NCBI GenBank assembly: GCA_900539675.1 | Contig: UQDJ01000003.1 | Span: 1 to 64,000 of the forward strand | Direction: 5' to 3' | DNA from: an uncultured Coriobacteriaceae bacterium | GTDB taxonomy: Bacteria; Actinomycetota; Coriobacteriia; Coriobacteriales; Eggerthellaceae | Length of the DNA stretch: 64,000 nucleotides | Shown here: piece after piece, positions 46,552 to 54,081 of the stretch | How positions within the stretch are numbered: the first letter of the stretch is position 1 | Layout of the letters: every line of letters starts with the position of its first letter | Position numbers and translations under genes: made by a program | Notes under the pieces: generated by a model | Database searches by the model: none | The model's input: the letters and a program-made list of their open reading frames with translations, nothing else | Told to the model about the DNA's origin: nothing

Positions 46552-47240
46552 GCTACTTTTTCGGTTCGTTTTCCAGGAAATGAGAAAAATAGCCCGACGC
46601 GATACTGCTGTGAGTAGTTATTTTCACGATCAGTAAATACGTCGGGCAGTTTTTCATGTCTGTATTCTAGTAAGCCAACTAGGGTTTTTCAATTCTCCTA
46701 CCGTTATTCACCTATATTTTCAGAGTTTTCAACATCCTTTCCAGAAAATGTGGAAAACCGGAAAACCGAATACGAAAATCGATACATCGTTTCAAGAGAA
46801 TTTGGAAAAGTTTTCTGTGAAACAGCTATTTTTGTTAAATCTAATGAGTTGATAGTGGCTTTAAAGCTTTTAAAAACTATCAATGTCTTAGCTTCTACAT
46901 ATTGAGTATTGCATTACGCAGATAGTTGTGCCTAACGACAAAACCCCAGGTCAAACGCTTATTCCTATTTTTTATTAGTCAGAGGACTGATTTAAAAAAG
47001 ACGTAAATATAAGAGGTGGAAAACACTGGAAAGGATAATGTGGATAGCGAGCGAGGTTTTACAAAAAGCGCAGGTGAGTTATCCACATTATCCACATTTA
47101 TGCATGAGAAAAATGTGGATAACTGGTTTATAAGAATGAATTTTTACACTGATGAGTACGTGCAAAACGTTATTCGGATTAAAAAGATGCGAGGAAATCA
47201 ACATAGTGCTTGCTGAAAAAAACGAATATAAACAATAGAT
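46552..47240. other. Chromosomal replication origin (oriC), main DnaA-box cluster
   Basis: Non-coding, AT-rich, between the divergent ATPase/dnaA and rpmH arms. Perfect DnaA boxes: TTATCCACA at 47079-47087 and 47088-47096 (back to back) and inverted TGTGGATAA at 47114-47122; TGTGGATAG at 47039-47047 has one mismatch. Weaker matches lie near 46704 and 46749. An AT-rich tract (about 46960-47025) next to the boxes could unwind. Gene strand reverses on either side, as expected for an origin. Confidence 0.88.
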
Positions 47241-47320
47241 AGGTTCTCTTATATGGAGCTTCTTACGGTTTGCATCCCAAATACGCTTTTTCGTACTGCA
47301 TCGTCTTTACACTCCAGTGG

Positions 47321-47400
47321 CTCGGTGTTACATCGGCTCGGTATTACATCGGTTGGGTATTACATCGGCTCGGTATTACATCGGTTGGGTATTGCATCGC
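47321..47400. repeat. Five tandem 16-bp repeats between oriC and rpmH
   Basis: Units follow CTCGGTATTACATCGG or TTGGGTATTACATCGG, five copies in exactly 80 bases, alternating in the first three bases; the last copy ends GCATCGC. The unit is not a DnaA box. Open frames across it are by-products of a repeat lacking stops. It may bind a protein or simply be a polymorphic minisatellite. Confidence 0.85.
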
Positions 47401-47494
47401 AATTCGTTTCGCGCCACATCTACCGCTTTTTGCTGCTTGTCGGATGTCTTGTGTAGGCTCCGTGAGAAAAAACGCCGTTATCGGTGCTCGTTTC

Positions 47495-47522
47495 TTGACG
47501 TTCTGTATGAATATCGTACAAT
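47495..47522 (+). promoter_or_regulatory. Promoter of rpmH
   Basis: TTGACG and TACAAT are separated by 16 bases, about 35 bases before the rpmH ATG. Good sigma-70 type match. Confidence 0.75.
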
Positions 47523-47557
47523 TTCGAAGTTACTGTAAACCTGAAAGGAAAAACGTA

Positions 47558-47692
47558 ATGAAGCGCACCTATCAACCTAATACCCACAAGCGCGCAAAGA
47601 CCCACGGTTTCCGTGCCCGTATGGCAACCAAGGGTGGTCGTGCAGTACTGTCTGCTCGTCGTGCTAAGGGCCGCAAGCGTCTCTGCGTCTAG
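47558..47692 (+). CDS. rpmH: Ribosomal protein bL34
   Basis: 44 residues: [20 protein letters not shown] then [21 protein letters not shown], a standard bL34. GAAAGGA lies upstream of the ATG. First gene of the rightward arm from oriC, followed by rnpA, as in most bacteria. Confidence 0.97.
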   Translation: MKRTYQPNTHKRAKTHGFRARMATKGGRAVLSARRAKGRKRLCV

Positions 47693-47710
47693 TTTTTCTT
47701 GTGAGAAGCC

Positions 47711-48046
47711 GTGTTAGGAACCATTAAATCTAGCACTGAGATCTCCTACCTGTTCTCGCACGGAAAACGACATGCAACTCCCGTTGTAACAATCATTGTT
47801 TACCAAGGGGATTCCCAACACGGCCCTAGTGGCCGTGTTGCTTTTATTGCAGGTAAGAAAAACGGAAACGCTGTTTGGCGTAACCGAGCCAAACGCAGAC
47901 TTCGCTCAGTGTGTCATGACTTAGGAGGTCCTTGGTCAGACCTTAACGTCTTATTTATTGCTAATAAAAAGACGAACCGTGCGGAGTATAATGAATTGCT
48001 TTCAGCGAGTAGAAAGGCACTTGATTCCTATATCGAAAAGGCCTAA
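47711..48046 (+). CDS. rnpA: Ribonuclease P protein component
   Basis: 111 residues from a GTG start. The family core [18 protein letters not shown] contains the RNR motif. The C-terminal helix ([17 protein letters not shown]) is intact. With the RNase P RNA (not in the window) it processes tRNA 5' ends. The N-terminus ([19 protein letters not shown]) is the usual opening. Four bases precede yidD. Start codon choice is supported by length more than by a ribosome binding site. Confidence 0.95.
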   Translation: MLGTIKSSTEISYLFSHGKRHATPVVTIIVYQGDSQHGPSGRVAFIAGKKNGNAVWRNRAKRRLRSVCHDLGGPWSDLNVLFIANKKTNRAEYNELLSASRKALDSYIEKA

Positions 48047-48050
48047 TACC

Positions 48051-48344
48051 ATGGAACACATCAAAAAGGTGTTACATTTTATTAAAGCTATTCCTCAATA
48101 TCTATTGATAGCCTTAATAAAGTTTTATCGTTTTGGAATCTCCCCTTTACTACCCGCATCCTGTCGTTTTATTCCAACCTGTTCTCAGTATGGACTAGAA
48201 GCAGTTAAACGATTTGGATTTTTAAAGGGCTTATACCTCACAATCCGAAGGATTATGAGATGTAGGCCTGGTGGAGGGCAAGGATACGATCCGGTTCCTG
48301 AAGAGTTTCATTTTAGGATTCGGACACAAGATAAAGACAAATGA
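48051..48344 (+). CDS. yidD: Membrane protein insertion efficiency factor YidD
   Basis: 97 residues from [11 protein letters not shown]. Family motif [20 protein letters not shown] (two parts) and [13 protein letters not shown] are intact; the three-Cys pattern is normal. An amphipathic N-terminal helix would lie on the membrane near YidC, encoded 20 bases downstream. The upstream ATG at 47958 would overlap rnpA by 90 bases and is not used here. Confidence 0.95.
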   Translation: MEHIKKVLHFIKAIPQYLLIALIKFYRFGISPLLPASCRFIPTCSQYGLEAVKRFGFLKGLYLTIRRIMRCRPGGGQGYDPVPEEFHFRIRTQDKDK

Positions 48345-48364
48345 GTGAGAGGATTTTGGTGTAA

Positions 48365-49141
48365 ATGTGGGAAGCATTTAAAGACGCCATCTTCTTTTGT
48401 ATCGAGTTTTTTCACAATTTTGTAAGTGACTGGGGTCTGGCAATTGTTATTGTCACGCTGATTTTGCGTCTGATCCTGTTCCCCTTGATGCAAAAGCAAA
48501 TTAAGTCATCCTACAAGATGCAACAATTCAGCCCCCGTATGCGTGAGATTCAAGAAAAGTATGCGGATGATCAGCAACGTCAAGCTGAAGAAATGCAAAA
48601 GATGTATGCCGAGATTGGGTTCAATCCTCTTACCGGTTGTTTACCTTTGTTAATTCAGATGCCTATCTTTGTTGCCTTGTTCCAGGTATTAAATGAGATG
48701 GGCGCTCGTACCGATGGTACTGAATATTCTTTCTTTAATATTTTGCCTACACTTACTGGTTCAGCGGGTGCTATGTGGGGCGAAGGATTTTTAACCTTCC
48801 TTCCTTATGGCATCCTGCTTTTGCTGTTTGCCTTCTGCACATTCTTGCCAACTCTTTTACAGCAGAATGGTACGAACAATCCGCAGCGTAAACAGATGAT
48901 GATCATGATGGGCATCATGTCAGTCTTCATGTTGTGGCTTGGTTGGACTTCTCCTGCAGGTGTTGTTTTGTTCTGGGCTACTTCTTCTGTTTTTGGTGTT
49001 CTCCAGCAAATAATTTCTACCCGCGTGTTTAAGTTTCATGACCAACAGGTTGCAGCAGAAGATACCACTCCAAAGCCTGTTGAAGTGGATGTCGTTCGTA
49101 AGACTAAGAAAAAGCGTCCTACAAAGAAAAATAAGCATTAA
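48365..49141 (+). CDS. yidC: Membrane protein insertase YidC (short Gram-positive type)
   Basis: 258 residues. The first helix (WGLAIVIVTLILRLILFPL) carries the conserved Arg of the hydrophilic groove; KMQQFSPRMREIQEKY and GFNPLTGCLPLLIQMPIFVALFQVL (read in parts) are the coiled region and second helix. Three further helices follow, then a basic tail (KTKKKRPTKKNKH) that may contact the ribosome. No lipobox, unlike Bacillus SpoIIIJ. ATG with GAGAGG upstream. Confidence 0.96.
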   Translation: MWEAFKDAIFFCIEFFHNFVSDWGLAIVIVTLILRLILFPLMQKQIKSSYKMQQFSPRMREIQEKYADDQQRQAEEMQKMYAEIGFNPLTGCLPLLIQMPIFVALFQVLNEMGARTDGTEYSFFNILPTLTGSAGAMWGEGFLTFLPYGILLLLFAFCTFLPTLLQQNGTNNPQRKQMMIMMGIMSVFMLWLGWTSPAGVVLFWATSSVFGVLQQIISTRVFKFHDQQVAAEDTTPKPVEVDVVRKTKKKRPTKKNKH

Positions 49142-49206
49142 GCTCACTAGGAGTTGAGATAACTATATTTCTTTGTCATAACGTTAATTGAATAGTTTGA
49201 TGTCTC

Positions 49207-49230
49207 CTCCCCTTCCTTAGTGAAGGGGAG
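49207..49230 (+). terminator. Hairpin between yidC and jag
   Basis: CTCCCCTTC and GAAGGGGAG form a perfect 9-bp stem with a 6-base loop, followed by ATTTG. A partial terminator or mRNA-stability hairpin that could lower jag expression. Confidence 0.5.
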
Positions 49231-49252
49231 ATTTGAATGTAAGGAGTTTTTT

Positions 49253-49801
49253 ATGGCAAATGAAGAGTTCTTAGAGGAGGATCAAGATCTTACTAGTCAA
49301 GATGCTGAAGATCTTGGTGAGACTCCGGAATATTCCGATGAAGAAGTAGACCTTGTTGCTGATACTGCTACAGCTGCTCTCTATGATGTTCTAAAGCATT
49401 TCAATGTTGGTCAGGTATCTATTGATGAGTATGAAGGCGATGAGGGCGAGCTCATTCTCGATATTACTGGCGATGATCTTGCTGTTCTTATTGGCCGTCA
49501 TGGTCGTACTCTGGATGCACTACAGTTCTTAATTTCTTCCATTACTGCCCGTAAGGTTGGATATCGCTACCCGGTAATAATTGATGTTGAAGGTTATAAA
49601 GGTCGTCAACGTCAAAAAATTGAAGACATTGCTCGTAATGCTGCTAATAAAGCGTACAACCAGGATCGCAGTATTAAACTTCGTCCTATGACACCTTATG
49701 AACGTCGTCTTGTACATATTGCTCTGCGCGATGATGATCGTGTTGAAACTATGTCAGAGGGTGAAGGTCGTGCACGTCGAGTTGTTGTAATCCCTCGATA
49801 G
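49253..49801 (+). CDS. jag: Jag/KhpB RNA-binding protein (KH and R3H domains)
   Basis: 182 residues from MANEEFLEED, with AAGGAG seven bases upstream; an earlier ATG would add 11 residues without a better site. An acidic N-terminal 45 residues (in place of the Jag_N domain) precedes a KH domain (LILDITGDDLAVLIGRHGRTLDALQFLISS, in parts) and an R3H domain (LRPMTPYERRLVHIALRDD). It binds RNA and affects cell division and elongation in Gram-positives. GC falls and codons become AT-rich here. Confidence 0.94.
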   Translation: MANEEFLEEDQDLTSQDAEDLGETPEYSDEEVDLVADTATAALYDVLKHFNVGQVSIDEYEGDEGELILDITGDDLAVLIGRHGRTLDALQFLISSITARKVGYRYPVIIDVEGYKGRQRQKIEDIARNAANKAYNQDRSIKLRPMTPYERRLVHIALRDDDRVETMSEGEGRARRVVVIPR

Positions 49802-49805
49802 TATT

Positions 49806-49821
49806 AGTTTCACGTGAAACA
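49806..49821. promoter_or_regulatory. parS centromere site (15/16)
   Basis: AGTTTCACGTGAAACA differs from TGTTTCACGTGAAACA at one position. It sits between jag and rsmG, 15 bases before the rsmG ATG. Confidence 0.8.
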
Positions 49822-49835
49822 CTTTTAGGAATTAA

Positions 49836-50510
49836 ATGACTACAATCAATCTTACTATCGAGCAGCGAAAGCTGCTCGATTTACATTTGCAGTTAGTTTT
49901 AAGAGAGAATAAAACAACTAATCTTACACGCATTATTGATTGGAGTAAAGCGCAAGTTCTACACGTTGAGGACTCTTTGATAGGGTTACCTGAAATTCAA
50001 AGTGCTCCGGATGGTTGTTATCTTGATATGGGCACCGGTGCGGGATACCCAGGCATTCCTGTTGCTATTATGACTAATAGATCTACGTTATTAGCTGACT
50101 CTGTTGGTAAAAAGACTAAAGCGTTAGATCGTATGATTTTAGAGTTAGGGATCAGTGAATGGGTGGCTACCTATAATGGTCGCCTTGAAGACTTAGCTCT
50201 TTCGAAGAAGAATGAGTTTGCAGTTATTACCGCCCGGGCGCTATCTTCTCTTCCTGCCCTACTTGAACTTGCATCACCACTACTAATGAATAATGGTCTC
50301 TTGGTATGTTATAAAGCGCAAGAGGTTTTTGATGAGTTACCCCACAGTAAGGAGATTGCTTCTCAATTGGGTATGGAGTATGTAAGCTTACGGTCTGCAG
50401 TTCTATCTGACGGATCTACTCATCGTGAAATTGTTGTCTTTAAAAAGATCGGTGAGCCTTCTATCAAACTTCCACGACGTGTTGGTCTTGCGCAAAAGAA
50501 ACCTCTGTAA
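49836..50510 (+). CDS. rsmG: 16S rRNA (guanine-N7) methyltransferase RsmG
   Basis: 224 residues. SAM-binding YLDMGTGAGYPGIPVAI, then LLADSVGKKTKALDRM and VITARALSSLPALLELASPLL (in parts) are the RsmG landmarks. It methylates G527 (E. coli numbering) of 16S rRNA; loss gives streptomycin tolerance. ATG with TTTAGGA upstream. Standard neighbour of parAB. Confidence 0.96.
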   Translation: MTTINLTIEQRKLLDLHLQLVLRENKTTNLTRIIDWSKAQVLHVEDSLIGLPEIQSAPDGCYLDMGTGAGYPGIPVAIMTNRSTLLADSVGKKTKALDRMILELGISEWVATYNGRLEDLALSKKNEFAVITARALSSLPALLELASPLLMNNGLLVCYKAQEVFDELPHSKEIASQLGMEYVSLRSAVLSDGSTHREIVVFKKIGEPSIKLPRRVGLAQKKPL

Positions 50511-50534
50511 CTATTTATAAGTGCTTTTATGATT

Positions 50535-50570
50535 TAAAACCCATGTTTCATGTGAAACATGGGTTTTAAA
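50535..50570 (+). terminator. rsmG terminator whose stem contains a parS variant
   Basis: AAAACCCATGTTTCA and TGAAACATGGGTTTT form a 15-bp perfect stem (TG loop) about 25 bases after the rsmG stop. Its centre reads TGTTTCATGTGAAACA (50544-50559), parS with one change in the core (C to T). Confidence 0.65.
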
Positions 50571-51114
50571 GTTTATGCTGTCGATGGATTTCACTATGTC
50601 TAAATCATCATTATCTGAATAGTTGACAGTGATGATTAAAGGTGAGTTGGTATGTAGCGCATCATGAATGGGGTAAAAGTTAGATAACTCTCTTTCAAAG
50701 AATAGCTCTGCAGTTAAGGTTGTATTTTATGACAGAGATAGCTTTGCTTTTAATATCCAGCCATGATTAGTTCTAAGCTTATACAGGTTGCGTCTCTTTT
50801 ATTCCGAATTAAAGATAATACGTATGATTTTACGTGTTATATATTTTACTGAGATGTCTTCTTAAATAGGTTTCTATAAGATTGTTGAGCCATATCTAAA
50901 CTAAGATTTTTATACCTGTACGGAACCTAATATGTTTATACGTATCAAAATCTTAAAGTCATTCAGATACACAGAGGAAATGTTTGACTAAAGGAAAGTT
51001 ATGAGACGGTTCTACTACCTCGGGTGAGTCTTAAAAGTACACCATGTGAATTCAGAAGGTTAGAATTATCTTCTATTGAGTTTTCTTAAGTGCTTTCTAA
51101 TTGCAAAGCTTAAA

Positions 51115-51130
51115 TGTTTCACGTGAAACA
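51115..51130. promoter_or_regulatory. parS centromere site (16/16)
   Basis: Exact TGTTTCACGTGAAACA, the perfect site in the window, 306 bases before parA. Confidence 0.92.
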
Positions 51131-51324
51131 AGAATTTGATTATGTTGTTTCGTATTTTTATAAACCTAATGAACTTAACATTCTCTTACTTATTAAAGTA
51201 GAGTAGTATACCTAGAGCATTGGATAAGCGAATGTTCTGAGTAGTTTACTATCCTATAAATCATGAAATGAAACATTATTTACTCTGTAAGGAAGCGTAT
51301 CAAACGCTTATAGGTTGTGATAAG

Positions 51325-51340
51325 TGTTTCACGTGAAACT
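51325..51340. promoter_or_regulatory. parS centromere site (15/16)
   Basis: TGTTTCACGTGAAACT; only the last base differs. Confidence 0.85.
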
Positions 51341-51383
51341 ATTCTTTCTTGACAGTTCTTTAAAAAGGTTGTCTTGCTAGTAA

Positions 51384-51399
51384 TGTTTCACGTGAAACT
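51384..51399. promoter_or_regulatory. parS centromere site (15/16), parA-proximal
   Basis: TGTTTCACGTGAAACT, 37 bases before the parA start, where bound ParB could repress parAB. Confidence 0.85.
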
Positions 51400-51435
51400 C
51401 GTCAGTTATAATCGGGACGGTATACGAGGAAAGGA

Positions 51436-52512
51436 ATGTTCGTGGGATTATTCGGTAGTCGAAAAAAACAAAAAAACGTACCAGTGACTCCCATTAATGA
51501 GCACACTCACGAAGACTTAATTGAGGACGATTCGCTTAATAGTTTCGATGAAGTGAACGAGCATGCTCAAGTAACTGAACGTGAGGTTGCGTCGGCTCCT
51601 CAAACAGAGCCAGAGACGCACACGGAATCTGAAAATCATCAAGACGATAATCAAGAAACAAACCAGGAGATCGACAATAACGAAGATGAGTTCCAGGAGC
51701 CATCTTTTGTTCCGTTTTCTGAAAAACCTCCCGTTACGCATAGTATTGGACAAACTAAGATCCTCGCTATTATTAACCAAAAAGGTGGTGTAGGTAAGTC
51801 TACGACCGCAGTCAATTTAGCTGCTGCATTAGGTGCTATGAATAAAGAGGTACTACTTGTTGACTTGGATCCTCAAGGTAATGCAACAAGTGGCTATGGA
51901 ATTGACAAACGTAACCTTAATGGTTGTGTCTACGATGTTCTTCTTGGAGATACTCCAGTAGAAGAGGTGATTTTAGCTTGTGTTGGTAAGGGTGTTGATG
52001 TTTTACCATCCACTATCAACTTGGCAGGTGCTGAAGTTGAATTAGTTAATGAAATGGCTCGTGAGAATCGTCTCAAAAGTGCATTAGGGAGCTTAAGAGG
52101 TCGTTACGACTATATTTTGATTGACTGCCCTCCGTCACTCGGTCTTCTTACGATTAATGCTCTTGTCGCCGCTGATAAACTCCTTGTTCCGATCCAGTGT
52201 GAGTTTTACGCTTTGGAAGGTGTGACAAAACTTCTTGATTCAATGAAACGTGTCAAGAGCATCCTAAATCCGAGCCTTGATATTTTTGGTATTGTGCTTA
52301 CGATGTACGATTCTCGCACTAACTTATCCAATCAAGTTGTAAGTGAAGTTCGTCAATTCTTTGGCGATTTAGTTTTTGAAACGCTTATTCCGCGTACTGT
52401 TAAGCTTTCCGAAGCTCCAAGTTTTGGTCAACCGATATTAACGTATGCACCTGATAACAAGGGTGCAGCTGCATATAATGATCTTGCCCGAGAGGTGATT
52501 GCCCGTGGCTAA
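51436..52512 (+). CDS. parA: Chromosome partitioning ATPase ParA (Soj) with long acidic N-terminus
   Basis: 358 residues; Soj/ParA is usually about 255-290. Deviant Walker A NQKGGVGKST (114-123), Walker A' VDLDPQGNAT, and IDCPPSLGLL and FGIVLTMYDSRT follow. Residues about 20-100 are Glu/Asp/Asn/Gln-rich and disordered. ATG 51436 follows GAGGAAAGGA very closely; GTG at 51442 (MGLFGSRKK) has better spacing and is an equal candidate. ATP-dependent ParA moves ParB-parS complexes after replication. The stop overlaps parB. Confidence 0.96.
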   Translation: MFVGLFGSRKKQKNVPVTPINEHTHEDLIEDDSLNSFDEVNEHAQVTEREVASAPQTEPETHTESENHQDDNQETNQEIDNNEDEFQEPSFVPFSEKPPVTHSIGQTKILAIINQKGGVGKSTTAVNLAAALGAMNKEVLLVDLDPQGNATSGYGIDKRNLNGCVYDVLLGDTPVEEVILACVGKGVDVLPSTINLAGAEVELVNEMARENRLKSALGSLRGRYDYILIDCPPSLGLLTINALVAADKLLVPIQCEFYALEGVTKLLDSMKRVKSILNPSLDIFGIVLTMYDSRTNLSNQVVSEVRQFFGDLVFETLIPRTVKLSEAPSFGQPILTYAPDNKGAAAYNDLAREVIARG

Positions 52513-53983
52513 ACAGAAAAGTGGATTAGGGCGTGGTTTAAATGCGCTCTTTGATGAAAGTCCTCTACAAACACCCGTCCGTAATGAACAAAAGCAGGAA
52601 GAAAAGAAACCTGAGCCAATAAAGACTTCCAACGAGTCTTTAAATACGGTAAATCAAAAAGCTACCACTTCAAACGGCTTACATCATAGCGAATCTGTTG
52701 TTCAAGCTGATATTCAGCAAAGAGAAAAGACTAGGCAGACTATTTCTAGTGCTCCAAACACTCCGTCATCAAGAGAAGATGCCTCTCCGGTTGTTCGCGC
52801 TGAGGACTCTAAAAAAACCGCTATAGCCTCCGATATTTATATTTCTGAAGATGCGCTTGAGCACGCTAAGGTTGTATCAAGGGAGAGTCGCCCTAAAAGT
52901 GCCTCTCAGCTCAATACTGGACGTCGTGAACCCTCTGCTGCTGTAGCAAATTTGCAGCATAAAGTGGCATCGGTCTATCAAAATCACAATCAGCGATCTC
53001 CAATGCCGTCATCTAGTGTTATGACACGTCAACCTTTACATTCGGAAGGTAGCGGAACTCACTCTACTGTTTCTCAGCAAGTAGCTGCTGCGGTTAATGA
53101 TCCCAATATTGCAGTTAAGAAGGCTGTAGATGGACAGTCTTCTAAGCCGAAAGATGATAAGGGTATGACTGGTGTTGTGCCCTTAGAGAAGGTTCAACCG
53201 AACCCTGATCAACCACGTACTAACTTTAAACCTGAGGAAATAGAAGAGTTAGCTAACTCTATTAAGAAGGAAGGCCTACTTCAACCCATTCTGGTTCGTA
53301 AAGATGGCGATCATTATCAAATTATTGCCGGAGAACGTCGTTGGCAGGCTTGCAAAAGTCTAAAGATGAAAGAGATTCCTGTTCGTTTCTGGGCAGCAGA
53401 CAATGATAAAGCGCTCGAGCTGGCTTTGATTGAAAATATCCAACGCACAGATCTAAATCCAATTGAAGAAGCATATGGTTATAAGCGCCTTATGGAACGT
53501 CGTGGAATGACTCAATCCGAAGTCGCTCAGACGGTGTCAAAAGGACGTTCGACGATTGCTAATGCCTTACGTTTACTCGATTTACCAGAAGAGGCACAAC
53601 AGTTATTGTTCGAAGAAAAGATCACCGCAGGCCATGCTCGCGCTATTTTATCCATTCCAGATGCAGAGGGTAGAAAAACTCTTACAAACAAACTGATGAA
53701 TGAGAAATTAAGCGTTCGAGAAACTGAGGCTATCGCTCGCTTACTTTCTGGTAGAGCGCAGGCAAAAGAAGAAGGTAAAACTAAGCGTGTTCCTATGCCT
53801 GCAAGCTTCAAGAAAGCAGCCAGAGGTTTAACCCGCTTCCTTTCTGTACCAGTTAAGGTTAGATCGGTTCAAGGTAAGAACAAAATTGAAATTCAATTCA
53901 AGGATGAAGAAGATCTCGAACGCATTTTGAACTTAATTGCAGAAAATTCGGTTGAAAATAAAGAAACCGAGCCAGAGGCGTAA
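52505..53983 (+). CDS. parB: Chromosome partitioning protein ParB (CTPase) with long N-terminal linker
   Basis: 492 residues from GTG (MAKQKSGLGRGLNALFDE), GAGAGG eight bases upstream; Spo0J is usually about 280-340. The ParA-activating start is intact, then about 200 low-complexity residues precede the ParB/Srx domain (VVPLEKVQPNPDQPR). GERRWQA (276-282) and ENIQR (310-314) are the CTP-binding motifs; the HTH (MTQSEVAQTVSKGRSTIANAL, in parts) binds parS. C-terminal dimer domain intact. It overlaps parA by eight bases. It loads on the nearby parS sites and spreads. Confidence 0.96.
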   Translation: MAKQKSGLGRGLNALFDESPLQTPVRNEQKQEEKKPEPIKTSNESLNTVNQKATTSNGLHHSESVVQADIQQREKTRQTISSAPNTPSSREDASPVVRAEDSKKTAIASDIYISEDALEHAKVVSRESRPKSASQLNTGRREPSAAVANLQHKVASVYQNHNQRSPMPSSSVMTRQPLHSEGSGTHSTVSQQVAAAVNDPNIAVKKAVDGQSSKPKDDKGMTGVVPLEKVQPNPDQPRTNFKPEEIEELANSIKKEGLLQPILVRKDGDHYQIIAGERRWQACKSLKMKEIPVRFWAADNDKALELALIENIQRTDLNPIEEAYGYKRLMERRGMTQSEVAQTVSKGRSTIANALRLLDLPEEAQQLLFEEKITAGHARAILSIPDAEGRKTLTNKLMNEKLSVRETEAIARLLSGRAQAKEEGKTKRVPMPASFKKAARGLTRFLSVPVKVRSVQGKNKIEIQFKDEEDLERILNLIAENSVENKETEPEA

Positions 53984-54038
53984 GAGAGTCGCTGAGAGTC
54001 TATAGTTTTCAAAAACCGACTAACTATTTATATCAAAT

Positions 54039-54080
54039 AAAAATCGAGGCTTAGAATGGATTCTAAAGCCTCGATTTTTT
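54039..54080. terminator. Bidirectional terminator between parB and rlmN
   Basis: AAAATCGAGGCTTAGAAT and ATTCTAAAGCCTCGATTTTT form a long stem with A-run and T-run on either side, serving converging transcripts. Confidence 0.88.
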
Positions 54081-54081
54081 G

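Larger units (their letters stand above)
50511..51435. other. 925-base AT-rich gap carrying the parS cluster
   Basis: Non-coding between rsmG and parA. It holds a terminator/parS variant (50535-50570) and three parS sites (51115, 51325, 51384), listed separately. The remainder is very AT-rich with no RNA structure or coding frame that I can support. The parA promoter is expected near 51350-51420, next to the last two sites. Confidence 0.7.

Noticed and set aside
46749..46757. TGTGGAAAA as a DnaA box
   Set aside because: Two mismatches in an AT-rich region; expected by chance.
47321..47400. 16-bp repeats considered as a CRISPR array
   Set aside because: Units abut without spacers and no cas gene is nearby.
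47253..47538. Open frames across the 16-bp tandem repeats upstream of rpmH
   Set aside because: Three frames stay open because the repeat lacks stops; no ribosome binding site and low-complexity product.
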